NCBI GenBank assembly: GCA_905236785.1
Contig: CAJOQC010000110.1
Coordinates: forward strand, 1-11,954
Reading direction: 5' to 3'
Length of the DNA: 11,954 bases
Source of the DNA: an uncultured Selenomonadaceae bacterium
GTDB lineage: Bacteria > Bacillota > Negativicutes > Selenomonadales > Selenomonadaceae
Under the pieces are notes generated by a model. The model did not search any database. It was not told the DNA's origin and was given only the letters and a program-made list of their open reading frames with translations. A program made the position numbers and the translations under genes. Positions 1 to 7,290 of this stretch are shown one piece after another (within the stretch, counting starts at the first letter, position 1; each line of letters begins with the position of its first letter).

Positions 1-107
1 ACTTGTTCAACCACATTTTTCCGTTGGATAATACGAAGAAAATCGGCGCGTTGTTTTGTTCACCATGGGCAAATTTTTTATCAGGGACGTTCTGCCCATG
101 AACTCAT

Positions 108-136
108 TTGACAAAAATTCACATGATGTCTGAAAA
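108..136 (+). promoter_or_regulatory. Candidate promoter with consensus -35 TTGACA
   Basis: TTGACA at 108-113 is a perfect sigma-70/sigma-A -35 hexamer. At 17 bases spacing the -10 position reads TGAAAA (131-136), which matches TATAAT at only three positions. If real, the palindrome at 140-157 would lie over or just past the start of transcription, where a repressor would act. The weak -10 keeps confidence low. Confidence 0.3.
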
Positions 137-139
137 ATT

Positions 140-157
140 TTAGGAAATTTTTCCTAA
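140..157. promoter_or_regulatory. Perfect 8+8 bp AT-rich palindrome, candidate operator
   Basis: TTAGGAAA and its exact reverse complement TTTCCTAA are separated by two bases. It sits about 110 bases ahead of the first gene, between the two promoter candidates. It does not match the Fur, PerR, LexA or cre consensus sequences as I know them. It is too short and AT-rich, and lacks a clear following T-tract, to be a convincing terminator. An operator for a dimeric regulator is the likeliest reading, by inference only. Confidence 0.4.
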
Positions 158-197
158 TTTCCGTTATTTTGCGGTATCAATTTGCGGCAAAATGTTT

Positions 198-203
198 TAT
201 ACT
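198..203 (+). promoter_or_regulatory. Candidate -10 element TATACT
   Basis: TATACT matches the TATAAT consensus at five of six positions and lies 67 bases ahead of the first start codon, a usual leader length. No good -35 hexamer stands 16-18 bases upstream, and there is no extended -10 TG, so an activator would be needed or this is not the real promoter. Confidence 0.35.
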
Positions 204-269
204 AAGGGACGGTTAATTTTCAAAACAGTTATGCTTGGTTTTTTTCGATAATTTTAGGGGAGTGCCTGT

Positions 270-1721
270 ATGGTAAGTACGTTTATTGCCGAAAATCCGT
301 TTGTTTCTGCCGTGTCCATGACCGCGCTTTTTGTTGCGGCGGCAGGCACGGGCGGTTATGTTTGGTTCAACGACCGACGGAAAACTATTATGCGCCAAAT
401 GGACGAACTCCTATACAAAAATACGGCGACGGGGCTTTACAACATAAGATGGTTCAGAAAAAACGCACCTCTTCTTATCGCCGCCGACGCAAGAAGCCGC
501 GACGAAGAGCGTTTCTTTGTTATGTCCGTGAATATTGAACGGCTTGATTTGCTGAAAGAAGTATACGACGAGGACACGTTGCTTAAAGGTATGCGGGAAA
601 ATCTCGTAAATGTGCGGAAAAAATATTCGTGGATTAGTGCCTTTTGCGTGTCCCAAGAATTGGCGATGATTTATGCTCTTGTAAACTTGCCGCCGGAGAT
701 TATGCCCATGACGGCGGCGCAGTGTTTTATCGACGATATTTCGACCCTTACCATCGGCAAGGCCACGGTTAATTTTGAGTATGTGGCGGGCATTGCCCCC
801 GTGGAAAAAAATCACGACGGCGACGTAAAACATATAATGCACATGGCCTCTATCGCTCGCGGCGAGGCGGCGTTCAGCGGGCGGAAAATCGGGCTTTACG
901 ACGAAAAGTTCCAAGAAAATCTCATTTTGCAGAAAAAAATGGAAGACCTTATGCAAAAGGCTCTGCAAAACGAAGAGTTTAAGGTGTGGTTGCAACCAAA
1001 ATACGATTTAATCACCCGTCAGGTTATCGGCGCGGAGGCGTTGGTGCGTTGGGACAGCCCGGAACTTGGCTTTTTGATGCCGGGTAAGTTTATAGGCCTT
1101 TTTGAGCGGAACGGTTTTGCCGTCCAACTTGATTATTATATGCTTGAAAGAATTTGCCAGCTACAGGTGAAACGCCAAAAGGCGGGGTTAATGCTTCTGC
1201 CCATATCCGTCAACCAATCCGCTTTGCACATTAGCGAAGAAGGTTACTTAGAGCGAATGAAGTTGGTCTTAATCGGCTATGAACTGCCGCCCAAGGCCGT
1301 TGATTTGGAGCTTACGGAAACGGCTTTCGTTGATTTTAACACCAAGGAAACCCGCTATGTGGCAAAGCAAATTATTCATGATTTGCGCGGTATGGGTTAC
1401 GCCACGTCTATGGACGATTTTTGCTCCGGCTATTCTTCGATAACTTTGTTGCAAAATTTGCCCATGGAAACAATGAAAATCGACAGGGCGTTGTTGTTGG
1501 CGGCGGAAAAGTCGCCTCGCGCCGAAATAATATTGCGGGGCGTGGTGTCCTTGGGGCAGGCTCTTGAAATGAACGTAATATGCGAAGGAATAGAAACCAC
1601 GGAACAGGAAGAATTGCTTTTAAGAAACGGTTGCCGCCATGGGCAGGGATATTTATTCGGCAAGCCTATGCCCCTTGAGGAATTTGAAAAATTTGTGGCC
1701 GCCAAAAACGAGCAACAATAA
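270..1721 (+). CDS. Membrane-anchored EAL-domain cyclic di-GMP phosphodiesterase with degenerate GGDEF domain
   Basis: This gene probably hydrolyses cyclic di-GMP to pGpG at the inner face of the membrane. One hydrophobic segment (about residues 11-32) anchors a 483-residue protein. A GGDEF-like domain (about 45-210) keeps the opening TGLYN motif, but the signature loop reads SQELA (128-132) and the first metal aspartate is replaced around VNIER (87-91), so it should not make cyclic di-GMP. The EAL domain (about 225-475) keeps E256 of EAL, N315, E347 of ELTE, D382-D383, K403, E439 and Q459, the residues needed for metal and substrate in this family. Loop 6 is DDFCSGYSS instead of the usual DDFGTGYSS. 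The start is supported by AGGGGAGTG at 256-264. It is the first of ten co-directional genes, and the next one is another EAL protein 30 bases on. Activity is inferred from residues. Confidence 0.9.
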   Translation: MVSTFIAENPFVSAVSMTALFVAAAGTGGYVWFNDRRKTIMRQMDELLYKNTATGLYNIRWFRKNAPLLIAADARSRDEERFFVMSVNIERLDLLKEVYDEDTLLKGMRENLVNVRKKYSWISAFCVSQELAMIYALVNLPPEIMPMTAAQCFIDDISTLTIGKATVNFEYVAGIAPVEKNHDGDVKHIMHMASIARGEAAFSGRKIGLYDEKFQENLILQKKMEDLMQKALQNEEFKVWLQPKYDLITRQVIGAEALVRWDSPELGFLMPGKFIGLFERNGFAVQLDYYMLERICQLQVKRQKAGLMLLPISVNQSALHISEEGYLERMKLVLIGYELPPKAVDLELTETAFVDFNTKETRYVAKQIIHDLRGMGYATSMDDFCSGYSSITLLQNLPMETMKIDRALLLAAEKSPRAEIILRGVVSLGQALEMNVICEGIETTEQEELLLRNGCRHGQGYLFGKPMPLEEFEKFVAAKNEQQ

Positions 1722-1751
1722 GAATAAGCGACGCGAAGAAAGAAAAACATC

Positions 1752-3440
1752 ATGCGCAATACAAACAAAGTGCCGTTTACGCCGTTGCTGAAACGTCATA
1801 AATTTATTTTCGATTTGCTGAAAAATTCTACGGATGCTTATCTTTATTGCACGGACGTAAAAACCCGCACTACCATGATTTCGCCAAACATTGTGCGCGA
1901 TTTTGATTTTCCGGCGGAAGTCGTGACGAATCTGAACGATTATTGGCTGCCGCTTGTTCACCCCCACGACCGCCCTGCGTACTCCGCCATGATAAATTCG
2001 ATTTTGGAAAAACATACGGTGCATGAATTTGCCCTTGAATATCGCCTGAAAACAAAAAAGGGCGATTATGTATGGATACGAGGGCGCGGGCGGCTGGGGT
2101 TGTCGCGGGACGGCGAGCCGGAGCTTTTCGCCGGAATAATAACCCGCATGGCAGGGCGCAACCAAGCTGACGAAGTAACGGGGCTTCTTAACAAATACCG
2201 CTTTGAACATGGGCTGAGGATGGCTCTTCGCACAAGCGGCATAACCGGCGAAGGCGGCGCGATAATTTTTGTGGGGCTTGACAATTTTAAGTTTGTCAAT
2301 GAAACCGCCAACCGCATTGTGGGCGACGAGTTTTTGCGTCGGGTGGCGGCGATAATCGAAAATATCTTGCCCCCCATGTTGACCCTTTACAAGATGGACG
2401 GCGACGTTTTTGCCGTTATTTACCCCGAAGCAAACGAAACCGTGGTGGGCGAATTTTTCAACGATTTGCAACGAAGCCTTGCCCAACCCATCGAAATAAG
2501 CGGGCGGCCGTATTTTTGCACTGCGTCGGCAGGGACGGTGTTTTACCCCGATTCCGGCAAAGATTATCTAATCTTGCAAAAATATGCCGAAGCGGCTTTG
2601 GACATGGCCAAAAAAGGCGGCAAGAACAATAACTGCCTGTTTAACAAAGAAGTGTATAATCGTTGGCTGAGGTCTATAGCTTTGCGGGACAGCCTGTTTG
2701 AAAGCGTGGAGAGTAACTGTGCCGGTTTTGAGCTTTATTTTCAACCGCAGGTGAATGCCAAAAATCAGGAATTAGTCGGCGCGGAGGCTCTTTTGCGTTG
2801 GTTTAACGCCAAGGGCAAAATGGTTGCTCCCATGGAAATAATACCCACGCTGGAGGAAACAAAACTCATTTTGCCGGTGGGCAAGTGGATTTTTGAGGAA
2901 GCGGTTAAGGTTTGCCGCAAATGGCGGCGAATTAACGAAAATTTTAAGGTGAGCGTTAATATGTCCTACGACCAAGTAAAGGACAGCAGTTTCCGGGAAT
3001 ATGTGATAAATTGCCTTAACAGGTGGCAAGTGCCGCCGGAGGCCGTTGTTTTGGAATTGACGGAAAGCCGCATCGTGGCGGACTGGCATTTTGTGAACCG
3101 GGAATTTGACGAATTTCGTCGTTTGGGGATAAAGATTGCCATGGATGATTTCGGCACGGGGTATTCCTCTTTGGCCATGCTGAAAAATCTCTCCTGCGAC
3201 ATTGTAAAAATCGATCGCGCCTTTGTCCGTGAAATTGAAATAAGTGATTTTGATTTATTGCTTGTTAAATACGCCGTTGACCTTTGTCACAGAAAGGGTA
3301 TGCGTACCTGTATAGAAGGCGTGGAGGAAGAGAGTGCCTATCGCCTTTTGGCGGACAAAGTGGGGGCGGATTATATTCAAGGTTATCTTTTCGGCCGCCC
3401 CGAGGCTGTTGGCAGTTTTGAGGAAAAATTTTTGAGGTAA
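1752..3440 (+). CDS. PAS / degenerate GGDEF / EAL cyclic di-GMP phosphodiesterase
   Basis: This is a soluble 562-residue sensor-effector with no signal peptide or membrane segment. A PAS domain (about 20-132) of the PAS_3 kind contains HPHDR (70-74) and should sense a small ligand, redox state or partner. A GGDEF domain (about 138-298) keeps the DEVTGLLN opening and D177 of DNFK, but the signature is DGDVF (216-220), so the acidic residue at the fourth position is lost and cyclase activity is doubtful. Such domains may still bind GTP and stimulate the EAL domain. The EAL domain (about 310-555) is intact: E345, N403, E435, D465-D466 in a canonical DDFGTGYSS loop, K486, E522 and Q543. This predicts a working phosphodiesterase. 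The ribosome site ahead of it is weak (GAAGAAAG). The GAGG for the next gene overlaps its stop codon. What the PAS domain senses cannot be read from the sequence. Confidence 0.93.
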   Translation: MRNTNKVPFTPLLKRHKFIFDLLKNSTDAYLYCTDVKTRTTMISPNIVRDFDFPAEVVTNLNDYWLPLVHPHDRPAYSAMINSILEKHTVHEFALEYRLKTKKGDYVWIRGRGRLGLSRDGEPELFAGIITRMAGRNQADEVTGLLNKYRFEHGLRMALRTSGITGEGGAIIFVGLDNFKFVNETANRIVGDEFLRRVAAIIENILPPMLTLYKMDGDVFAVIYPEANETVVGEFFNDLQRSLAQPIEISGRPYFCTASAGTVFYPDSGKDYLILQKYAEAALDMAKKGGKNNNCLFNKEVYNRWLRSIALRDSLFESVESNCAGFELYFQPQVNAKNQELVGAEALLRWFNAKGKMVAPMEIIPTLEETKLILPVGKWIFEEAVKVCRKWRRINENFKVSVNMSYDQVKDSSFREYVINCLNRWQVPPEAVVLELTESRIVADWHFVNREFDEFRRLGIKIAMDDFGTGYSSLAMLKNLSCDIVKIDRAFVREIEISDFDLLLVKYAVDLCHRKGMRTCIEGVEEESAYRLLADKVGADYIQGYLFGRPEAVGSFEEKFLR

Positions 3441-3444
3441 TATT

Positions 3445-3939
3445 ATGCCGAGAGATAAGGAAAAAGAAAATATCAATTTGTTGGGCAACAATGACACTCG
3501 TTATAATTTTGACTATTCCCCCGAAATTTTGGAAACTTTTGTAAACAAGCACCAAGAGCGGGATTATTGGGTAAAATTTAACTGTCCGGAATTTACCGCC
3601 CTTTGCCCCATAACGGGTCAGCCTGATTTTGCCACACTTTACATTTCATACGTCCCGGACGTTAAAATGGTGGAGAGCAAGTCCTTAAAACTCTATTTGT
3701 TCTCTTTTAGAAACCATGGTGATTTTCATGAAGATGCGGTAAACATAATCGCCGACGACCTTATCAAACTCTTAGACCCCCGCTATCTTGAGGTATGGGG
3801 GAAATTTCTTCCTCGCGGCGGCATCTCCATAGACCCCTATGTAAATTACGGCCGCCCCGGCACAAAGTATGAAAAGCTGGCGCAGGAACGGTTTAACTGC
3901 CATGATTTATATGCCATGGACAAGGTAGACAACAGGTAG
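3445..3939 (+). CDS. queF: NADPH-dependent 7-cyano-7-deazaguanine (preQ0) reductase QueF
   Basis: QueF reduces the nitrile of preQ0 to the amine preQ1 using two NADPH, the step before base exchange into tRNA on the way to queuosine. The 164-residue length fits the short unimodular YkvM type of Bacillus, not the long E. coli type. Visible hallmarks are the nucleophile C54 in [12 protein letters not shown], the proton donor D61, E96 in HGDFHED which binds the base, and the QueF motif ESKSLKLY (77-84). The C-terminal GGISIDPY and the closing DNR also fit. The start has GAGG at 3434-3437 overlapping the stop of the upstream EAL gene, which suggests translational coupling. No queC, queD or queE lies in the window, and I see no preQ1 riboswitch directly ahead, as only four bases separate it from the previous gene. 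Confidence 0.97.
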   Translation: MPRDKEKENINLLGNNDTRYNFDYSPEILETFVNKHQERDYWVKFNCPEFTALCPITGQPDFATLYISYVPDVKMVESKSLKLYLFSFRNHGDFHEDAVNIIADDLIKLLDPRYLEVWGKFLPRGGISIDPYVNYGRPGTKYEKLAQERFNCHDLYAMDKVDNR

Positions 3940-3944
3940 TTTTC

Positions 3945-4784
3945 ATGAAAGAAACCACATTCAAACGACAAAAACGAATGGCTCTCATAAACGACCTCAC
4001 GGGGTTCGGGCGTTGCTCCCTTGCCGTCATGTTGCCGATTGTTTCGGCAATGAAAGTGCAAGCTTGCCCTGTGCCTACGGCGTTATTATCGGTGCATACG
4101 GGGTTTAGCTCACATTACATTTACGATTGCACTCATCTTATGATGCCATACATAGATAATTGGGAAGAAAACGGGCTGGAATTTGACGGGATTTGCACCG
4201 GCTTTTTCGGTTCGGCGGAACAAATTGACATTGCCGGCGAGTTTATCAAGAGGTTTCGCCGTGACAATACCCTTGTTATCATCGACCCGGTTATGGGCGA
4301 TCATGGGCGGCTTTATTCGTCATATACGAAAGAAATGTGCCGCGAAATGAGAAAACTTGTTTCCTTGGCGGACGTTTTAACCCCGAATTTGACGGAAGTA
4401 TGCGAACTTTTGGATATACCCTATCCAAAGGGGGGCGCGGCGGGCGATGCTGCCCTTTACGAAATGGCGCAAAGGCTTGCCCATGAAGGCGCGGCAAAAA
4501 TCGTAATAACGGGAATGGAAACGGCGGGGCGAATAAATAATTTTGTTTTTGAAGGCGGGCAGTGCGACAGCGTATCTTCGCCCAAAATCGGCGGCGAACG
4601 CTCCGGCACGGGAGATGCCTTTGCCGCCGTGGTGGCCGCAGATTTGATTAACGGCGCGACGCTTAAAAGCGCGGTTAAAAAAGCCGCCGCTTTTGTCAAT
4701 AAAACCGTTGCTTATGCCGAAGAATTAAATTTGCCGTGGAATTACGGATTGCCTATCGAAGAATATTTGACGGAGTTAAGATAA
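3945..4784 (+). CDS. pdxK: Pyridoxal/pyridoxine/pyridoxamine kinase (PdxK/PdxY type, ribokinase superfamily)
   Basis: This kinase phosphorylates the 5' hydroxyl of vitamin B6 forms with ATP and so salvages pyridoxal toward PLP in the cytoplasm. The 279-residue protein has the family opening NDLTGFGRCSL (16-26), the IDPVMGD segment (113-119), PNLTE (147-151) and GERSGTGDAF (217-226), where G221-G223 form the anion hole and D224 is the catalytic base. The start at 3945 is preferred because AGGT at 3934-3937 precedes it by a proper distance. A second ATG at residue 12 begins the conserved core directly, so the first 11 residues (basic, KETTFKRQKR) are a small extension. The gene follows queF by five bases and touches the radical SAM gene. 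The pdxK versus pdxY naming is not decided by the sequence, and family paralogues acting on hydroxymethylpyrimidine (ThiD) are less likely given this opening motif. Confidence 0.88.
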   Translation: MKETTFKRQKRMALINDLTGFGRCSLAVMLPIVSAMKVQACPVPTALLSVHTGFSSHYIYDCTHLMMPYIDNWEENGLEFDGICTGFFGSAEQIDIAGEFIKRFRRDNTLVIIDPVMGDHGRLYSSYTKEMCREMRKLVSLADVLTPNLTEVCELLDIPYPKGGAAGDAALYEMAQRLAHEGAAKIVITGMETAGRINNFVFEGGQCDSVSSPKIGGERSGTGDAFAAVVAADLINGATLKSAVKKAAAFVNKTVAYAEELNLPWNYGLPIEEYLTELR

Positions 4785-4785
4785 T

Positions 4786-5442
4786 ATGATCTTATACGCG
4801 ACTTTGCCCGGCGGAAAATATGTACCCTTTGCCGAGGCAGTGAAATCCCCCGCCGACAAATTAAATCTTTATGTAAACATCACCAACCGTTGCAACTGCG
4901 CCTGCGTTTTTTGCCTTAGGGGGAAAAAGAAAATGGCGGCGGAATCTTCCCTGTGGCTAAAGGAAGAGCCAACGGTTGAGGAAGTGAAAACGGAACTTGA
5001 CAAATTGCCGTGGGAAAACGTAGCGGAGGTTGTGTTTTGCGGTTTCGGCGAACCGACCATGCGTCAGGAGGCTTTATTGGAGTTGTTGCGCTATGTAAAG
5101 GAAATCCACCCGGAACATAAAACGCGACTAAACACCAACGGCCTTGGCAACCTGCAAAACAAAAGGAGCATTGCCGCCGATTTTGGCGGTGTCCTTGACA
5201 TCGTATCAATAAGCCTTAACGCTTCAAACGCCAAGCGATACTTTGAATTGACCCGCTCGACTTTCGGCGAAGGTTCATTTGAGGCTATGTTGAGTTTCGC
5301 CGAAGACTGCAAGGCGTATGTGCCGCAGGTGGTTTTGACGGTGGTTGATAAAGTTGAAGACAGCGAAGAAATAACAAAGTGCCGTGCAATTTGCGAAAAA
5401 CGCAATTTGACCCTGCGAGTGCGGACCTATGAGGACAGTTAA
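4786..5442 (+). CDS. Radical SAM protein of the TatD-associated type, function unknown
   Basis: This is a 218-residue radical SAM enzyme. The cluster motif CX3CX2C is C36, C40 and C43 within TNRCNCACVFC, with C38 as an extra cysteine inside it. GFGEPT (86-91) is the SAM-contacting GGE-like strand, followed by NTNGLG (116-121) and SISLNA (141-146) strands of the partial TIM barrel. There is no SPASM or second-cluster cysteine set, although C85, C175, C199 and C203 are present. The short length and N-terminal sequence recall the small radical SAM family often found fused or adjacent to TatD nucleases, but no tatD gene is in this window. The start is one base after the pdxK stop, with GGAG at 4772-4775. 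The substrate is unknown. It is not QueE as I recognise it, because QueE has a different N-terminal pattern, even though queF is nearby. Confidence 0.85.
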   Translation: MILYATLPGGKYVPFAEAVKSPADKLNLYVNITNRCNCACVFCLRGKKKMAAESSLWLKEEPTVEEVKTELDKLPWENVAEVVFCGFGEPTMRQEALLELLRYVKEIHPEHKTRLNTNGLGNLQNKRSIAADFGGVLDIVSISLNASNAKRYFELTRSTFGEGSFEAMLSFAEDCKAYVPQVVLTVVDKVEDSEEITKCRAICEKRNLTLRVRTYEDS

Positions 5443-5475
5443 GCAGTATGATATGCAAGATTGTGAGGTAACGGT

Positions 5476-6513
5476 ATGAAACAGTTTAAGATTAAACAGA
5501 AAATTTTGCCGCTTTTGACGGCGGCTGTTGCCCTCGCGGCGGTTTTTGCCGTCGCCGGTTGCCGCGAGGAAGCGGAAAAATCTCCCGAACGGGTGGTTAT
5601 TGCCATGCAAAGTATGCCTAATGACCTTATGGCGGCAAAATCCCGTTGCGAGAAGGAACTTGGCACGAAGGTTATCTTTATGCCTGTCGAAACGGGAGTT
5701 TCCGCCAACAACGCGTTGGAAACGGGGCATGCGGATATTGCCACCGTGGGTACTGCGCCGATTGCGGCAGGGATAAGCAATGGCATTAACTACGAAGTGA
5801 TTTGGATCCACAACATTGAAGGCGAAAACGAGTCCTTGGTGGCGAAAAAGACATCGGGCATTGACAGTTTTCGAGACCTTGTGGGCAAAAAAGTTGCCGT
5901 TCCCTTTGGCTCGACCACGCATTACAGCCTGTTGAGCGGCCTTAAAATGTTTGATGTGAACCCCAAAGACGTAAAAATCGTTGACATGAAACCAGGGCAA
6001 ATACCCGGCGCATGGAACAGGGGCGAAATTGACGCGGCCTTTGTTTGGCAACCTACCCTTGGTATGCTTCGCGATGCCAAAACCGTCATAACCGGCCGAC
6101 GTTTGGCGGAGCTTGGCATCGTCACCGCTGATGTTTGCGTGGCCAACCGGGAATTTGCCGAAAAATACCCGCACTTTCTGCAAAAGTTTATAAAACTTCA
6201 AATGGATGCCCATGACACCTTTGAAAAAGACCCCAAAGGGGCGGCCAAAGATGTTGTAAACACGCTGAACATAAGCCCAGACGAAGCGATAAACGCCATG
6301 AGCGAATTGGTGTGGCTGACGGATGCGGAATCATTGGCCTATTTGGGCAAAGGTCATGACAAGAAGAATTTGGCGCACACGCTAAAAGAAACGGCGGATT
6401 TCTTGGCGGAAACGGGTTCAATAAAAAAAGCCGCCGACTATGATACCTTCGACAAGGCTGTAAACGGCAGTTACGCCGAGGCGGCTTACGAAATGCGAAA
6501 ACAGAATCGTTAA
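5476..6513 (+). CDS. tauA: TauA-like sulfonate/taurine ABC transporter substrate-binding lipoprotein
   Basis: This is an extracytoplasmic binding protein of the TauA/SsuA/ThiY fold. The first 28 residues form a signal peptide with basic KQFKIKQK, a hydrophobic core and lipobox VAGC, so C29 would be lipidated. The mature part carries the TauA-type signatures VGTAPIAAG (91-99), VAVPFGSTTHYSLL (140-153) and AWNRGEIDAAFVWQP (179-193). In E. coli TauA the matching segments line the taurine pocket. The length of 345 is normal. GAGGT at 5465-5469 supports the start. No permease (TauC) or transport ATPase (TauB) gene flanks it. The ABC protein downstream is SufC, which is not a transporter subunit. 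It is therefore an orphan, and its permease must be elsewhere. Aliphatic sulfonates, taurine or another small anion are possible ligands, so the symbol is family-level only. Confidence 0.87.
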   Translation: MKQFKIKQKILPLLTAAVALAAVFAVAGCREEAEKSPERVVIAMQSMPNDLMAAKSRCEKELGTKVIFMPVETGVSANNALETGHADIATVGTAPIAAGISNGINYEVIWIHNIEGENESLVAKKTSGIDSFRDLVGKKVAVPFGSTTHYSLLSGLKMFDVNPKDVKIVDMKPGQIPGAWNRGEIDAAFVWQPTLGMLRDAKTVITGRRLAELGIVTADVCVANREFAEKYPHFLQKFIKLQMDAHDTFEKDPKGAAKDVVNTLNISPDEAINAMSELVWLTDAESLAYLGKGHDKKNLAHTLKETADFLAETGSIKKAADYDTFDKAVNGSYAEAAYEMRKQNR

Positions 6514-6528
6514 TTGGCAATATTTGAC

Positions 6529-6534
6529 GGAGTG
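6529..6534 (+). promoter_or_regulatory. Ribosome binding site deciding the sufC start
   Basis: GGAGTG lies seven bases before the ATG at 6542. It falls downstream of the alternative TTG at 6524, which therefore cannot use it. Confidence 0.75.
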
Positions 6535-6541
6535 TAATTTT

Positions 6542-7288
6542 ATGGCGGAAAATTTTTTGAAAATAGAAAATCTAAACGTGGAAGTTGATGGCAAGCATAT
6601 ACTGAAAAACTTGAGCTTGTCCGTGGAAAAAGGCAGCGTAAACGTGATTTTAGGGCCTAACGGGTCGGGTAAGTCCACGCTGATGAATGTGATTATGGGC
6701 AACCCGCAGTACACGGTGACGTCGGGCAGCATTACCTTTGAAGGCGAGGACATTTTGCCCCTAAAGACTTTTGAGCGGGCGCGGCGCGGGTTGTTCCTGT
6801 CCTTTCAAACGCCGGAAGAAATAGCGGGGGTGACGGTCGAAAATATGCTCCGTACCGCCAAGGCGGCCGCAAGCGGCGAAAAAATACGGTTGATTCCCTT
6901 CCGCAAGGAACTTTTGGCAACTATGGAAGAATTAAAGATTGATGCCGACTATGCCAAACGCGACTTAAACGTGGGCTTTTCCGGCGGGGAAAAGAAAAAA
7001 AGCGAAATTTTGCAACTGTTGACCCTTAATCCCAAACTTGCCCTGCTGGACGAAACTGATTCGGGGCTTGACGTGGATGCGGTGCAAATTGTTTCCAAAG
7101 GTGTGGCCAAATTTCATAACAAGGACAACGCCGTTCTTATCATCACCCACAACGCTAAGATTTTGGAAAACCTAAGCGTAAACAAGGTGTATGTCCTTAT
7201 GGACGGACGCAAAGTCGAAGAGGGCGGCGCAGATCTCATCGAAAAAATCGAACGGGAAGGATTTTCCCACATACAAGAGGGGGCTTGA
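6542..7288 (+). CDS. sufC: Fe-S cluster assembly ATPase SufC
   Basis: SufC is the cytoplasmic ABC-type ATPase that drives conformational change of the SufB scaffold during Fe-S cluster building. The 248-residue protein has Walker A GPNGSGKST (38-46), the Q loop with Q89 in FQTPEEI, the signature FSGGEKKKSE (146-155), Walker B ending LLDETDSGLDVDA (168-180) with the SufC-specific DSGLD, and the switch histidine H203. SufC of this kind pairs with SufB, not with membrane permeases, so it should not be read as a transport partner of the upstream TauA-like lipoprotein. I chose the ATG at 6542 because GGAGTG at 6529-6534 sits seven bases ahead. An in-frame TTG at 6524 lies upstream of that ribosome site and would add six poor residues. 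sufB follows after two bases. Confidence 0.97.
   Translation: MAENFLKIENLNVEVDGKHILKNLSLSVEKGSVNVILGPNGSGKSTLMNVIMGNPQYTVTSGSITFEGEDILPLKTFERARRGLFLSFQTPEEIAGVTVENMLRTAKAAASGEKIRLIPFRKELLATMEELKIDADYAKRDLNVGFSGGEKKKSEILQLLTLNPKLALLDETDSGLDVDAVQIVSKGVAKFHNKDNAVLIITHNAKILENLSVNKVYVLMDGRKVEEGGADLIEKIEREGFSHIQEGA
7278..7283 (+). promoter_or_regulatory. Ribosome binding site deciding the sufB TTG start
   Basis: AGGGGG lies within the last codons of sufC, seven bases before TTG at 7291. It is only one base from the other candidate TTG at 7285, so the later start is preferred. Confidence 0.7.
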
Positions 7289-7290
7289 TT

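Larger units (their letters stand above)
1..269. other. Upstream non-coding region ahead of the plus-strand gene run
   Basis: I find no convincing gene here. The region is AT-rich in its second half and carries an imperfect inverted repeat (64-71 with 93-100), a perfect AT-rich palindrome (140-157) and candidate promoter elements. On the minus strand one frame is open from 103 down to the window edge (34 codons) with codon use similar to the neighbours. It is preceded by an in-frame TGA, and its only ATG is at 16-14, so it could be the very start of a divergent gene leaving the window or chance. Nothing resembling a preQ1 or cyclic di-GMP riboswitch was recognised by eye. Confidence 0.6.

Noticed and set aside
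104..269. Cyclic di-GMP or preQ1 riboswitch ahead of the EAL genes or queF
   Set aside because: I could not find the conserved cores of either by eye in the leader, and queF has only four bases of leader. A covariance-model search would settle it.
1653..2486. Long minus-strand open frame of 277 codons opposite the two EAL genes
   Set aside because: It lies antisense to well-supported domain sequence, shows no recognisable motif and has no ribosome site. It looks like a shadow of biased third codon positions.
5275..6213. Minus-strand open frame of 312 codons opposite the radical SAM and tauA genes
   Set aside because: It is antisense to two recognised genes and has a composition rich in His, Asn and Phe typical of reversed coding sequence.
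6524..6541. Upstream TTG start for sufC
   Set aside because: It precedes the clear ribosome site at 6529-6534, which is spaced for the ATG at 6542.
6542..7288. SufC as the ATPase of a TauA-type transporter
   Set aside because: The DETDSGLD Walker B block and direct pairing with sufB identify SufC, and no permease gene is present.
7285..7290. TTG at 7285 as the sufB start overlapping the sufC stop
   Set aside because: Only one base separates it from the AGGGGG ribosome site. TTG at 7291 has normal spacing. It cannot be fully excluded.
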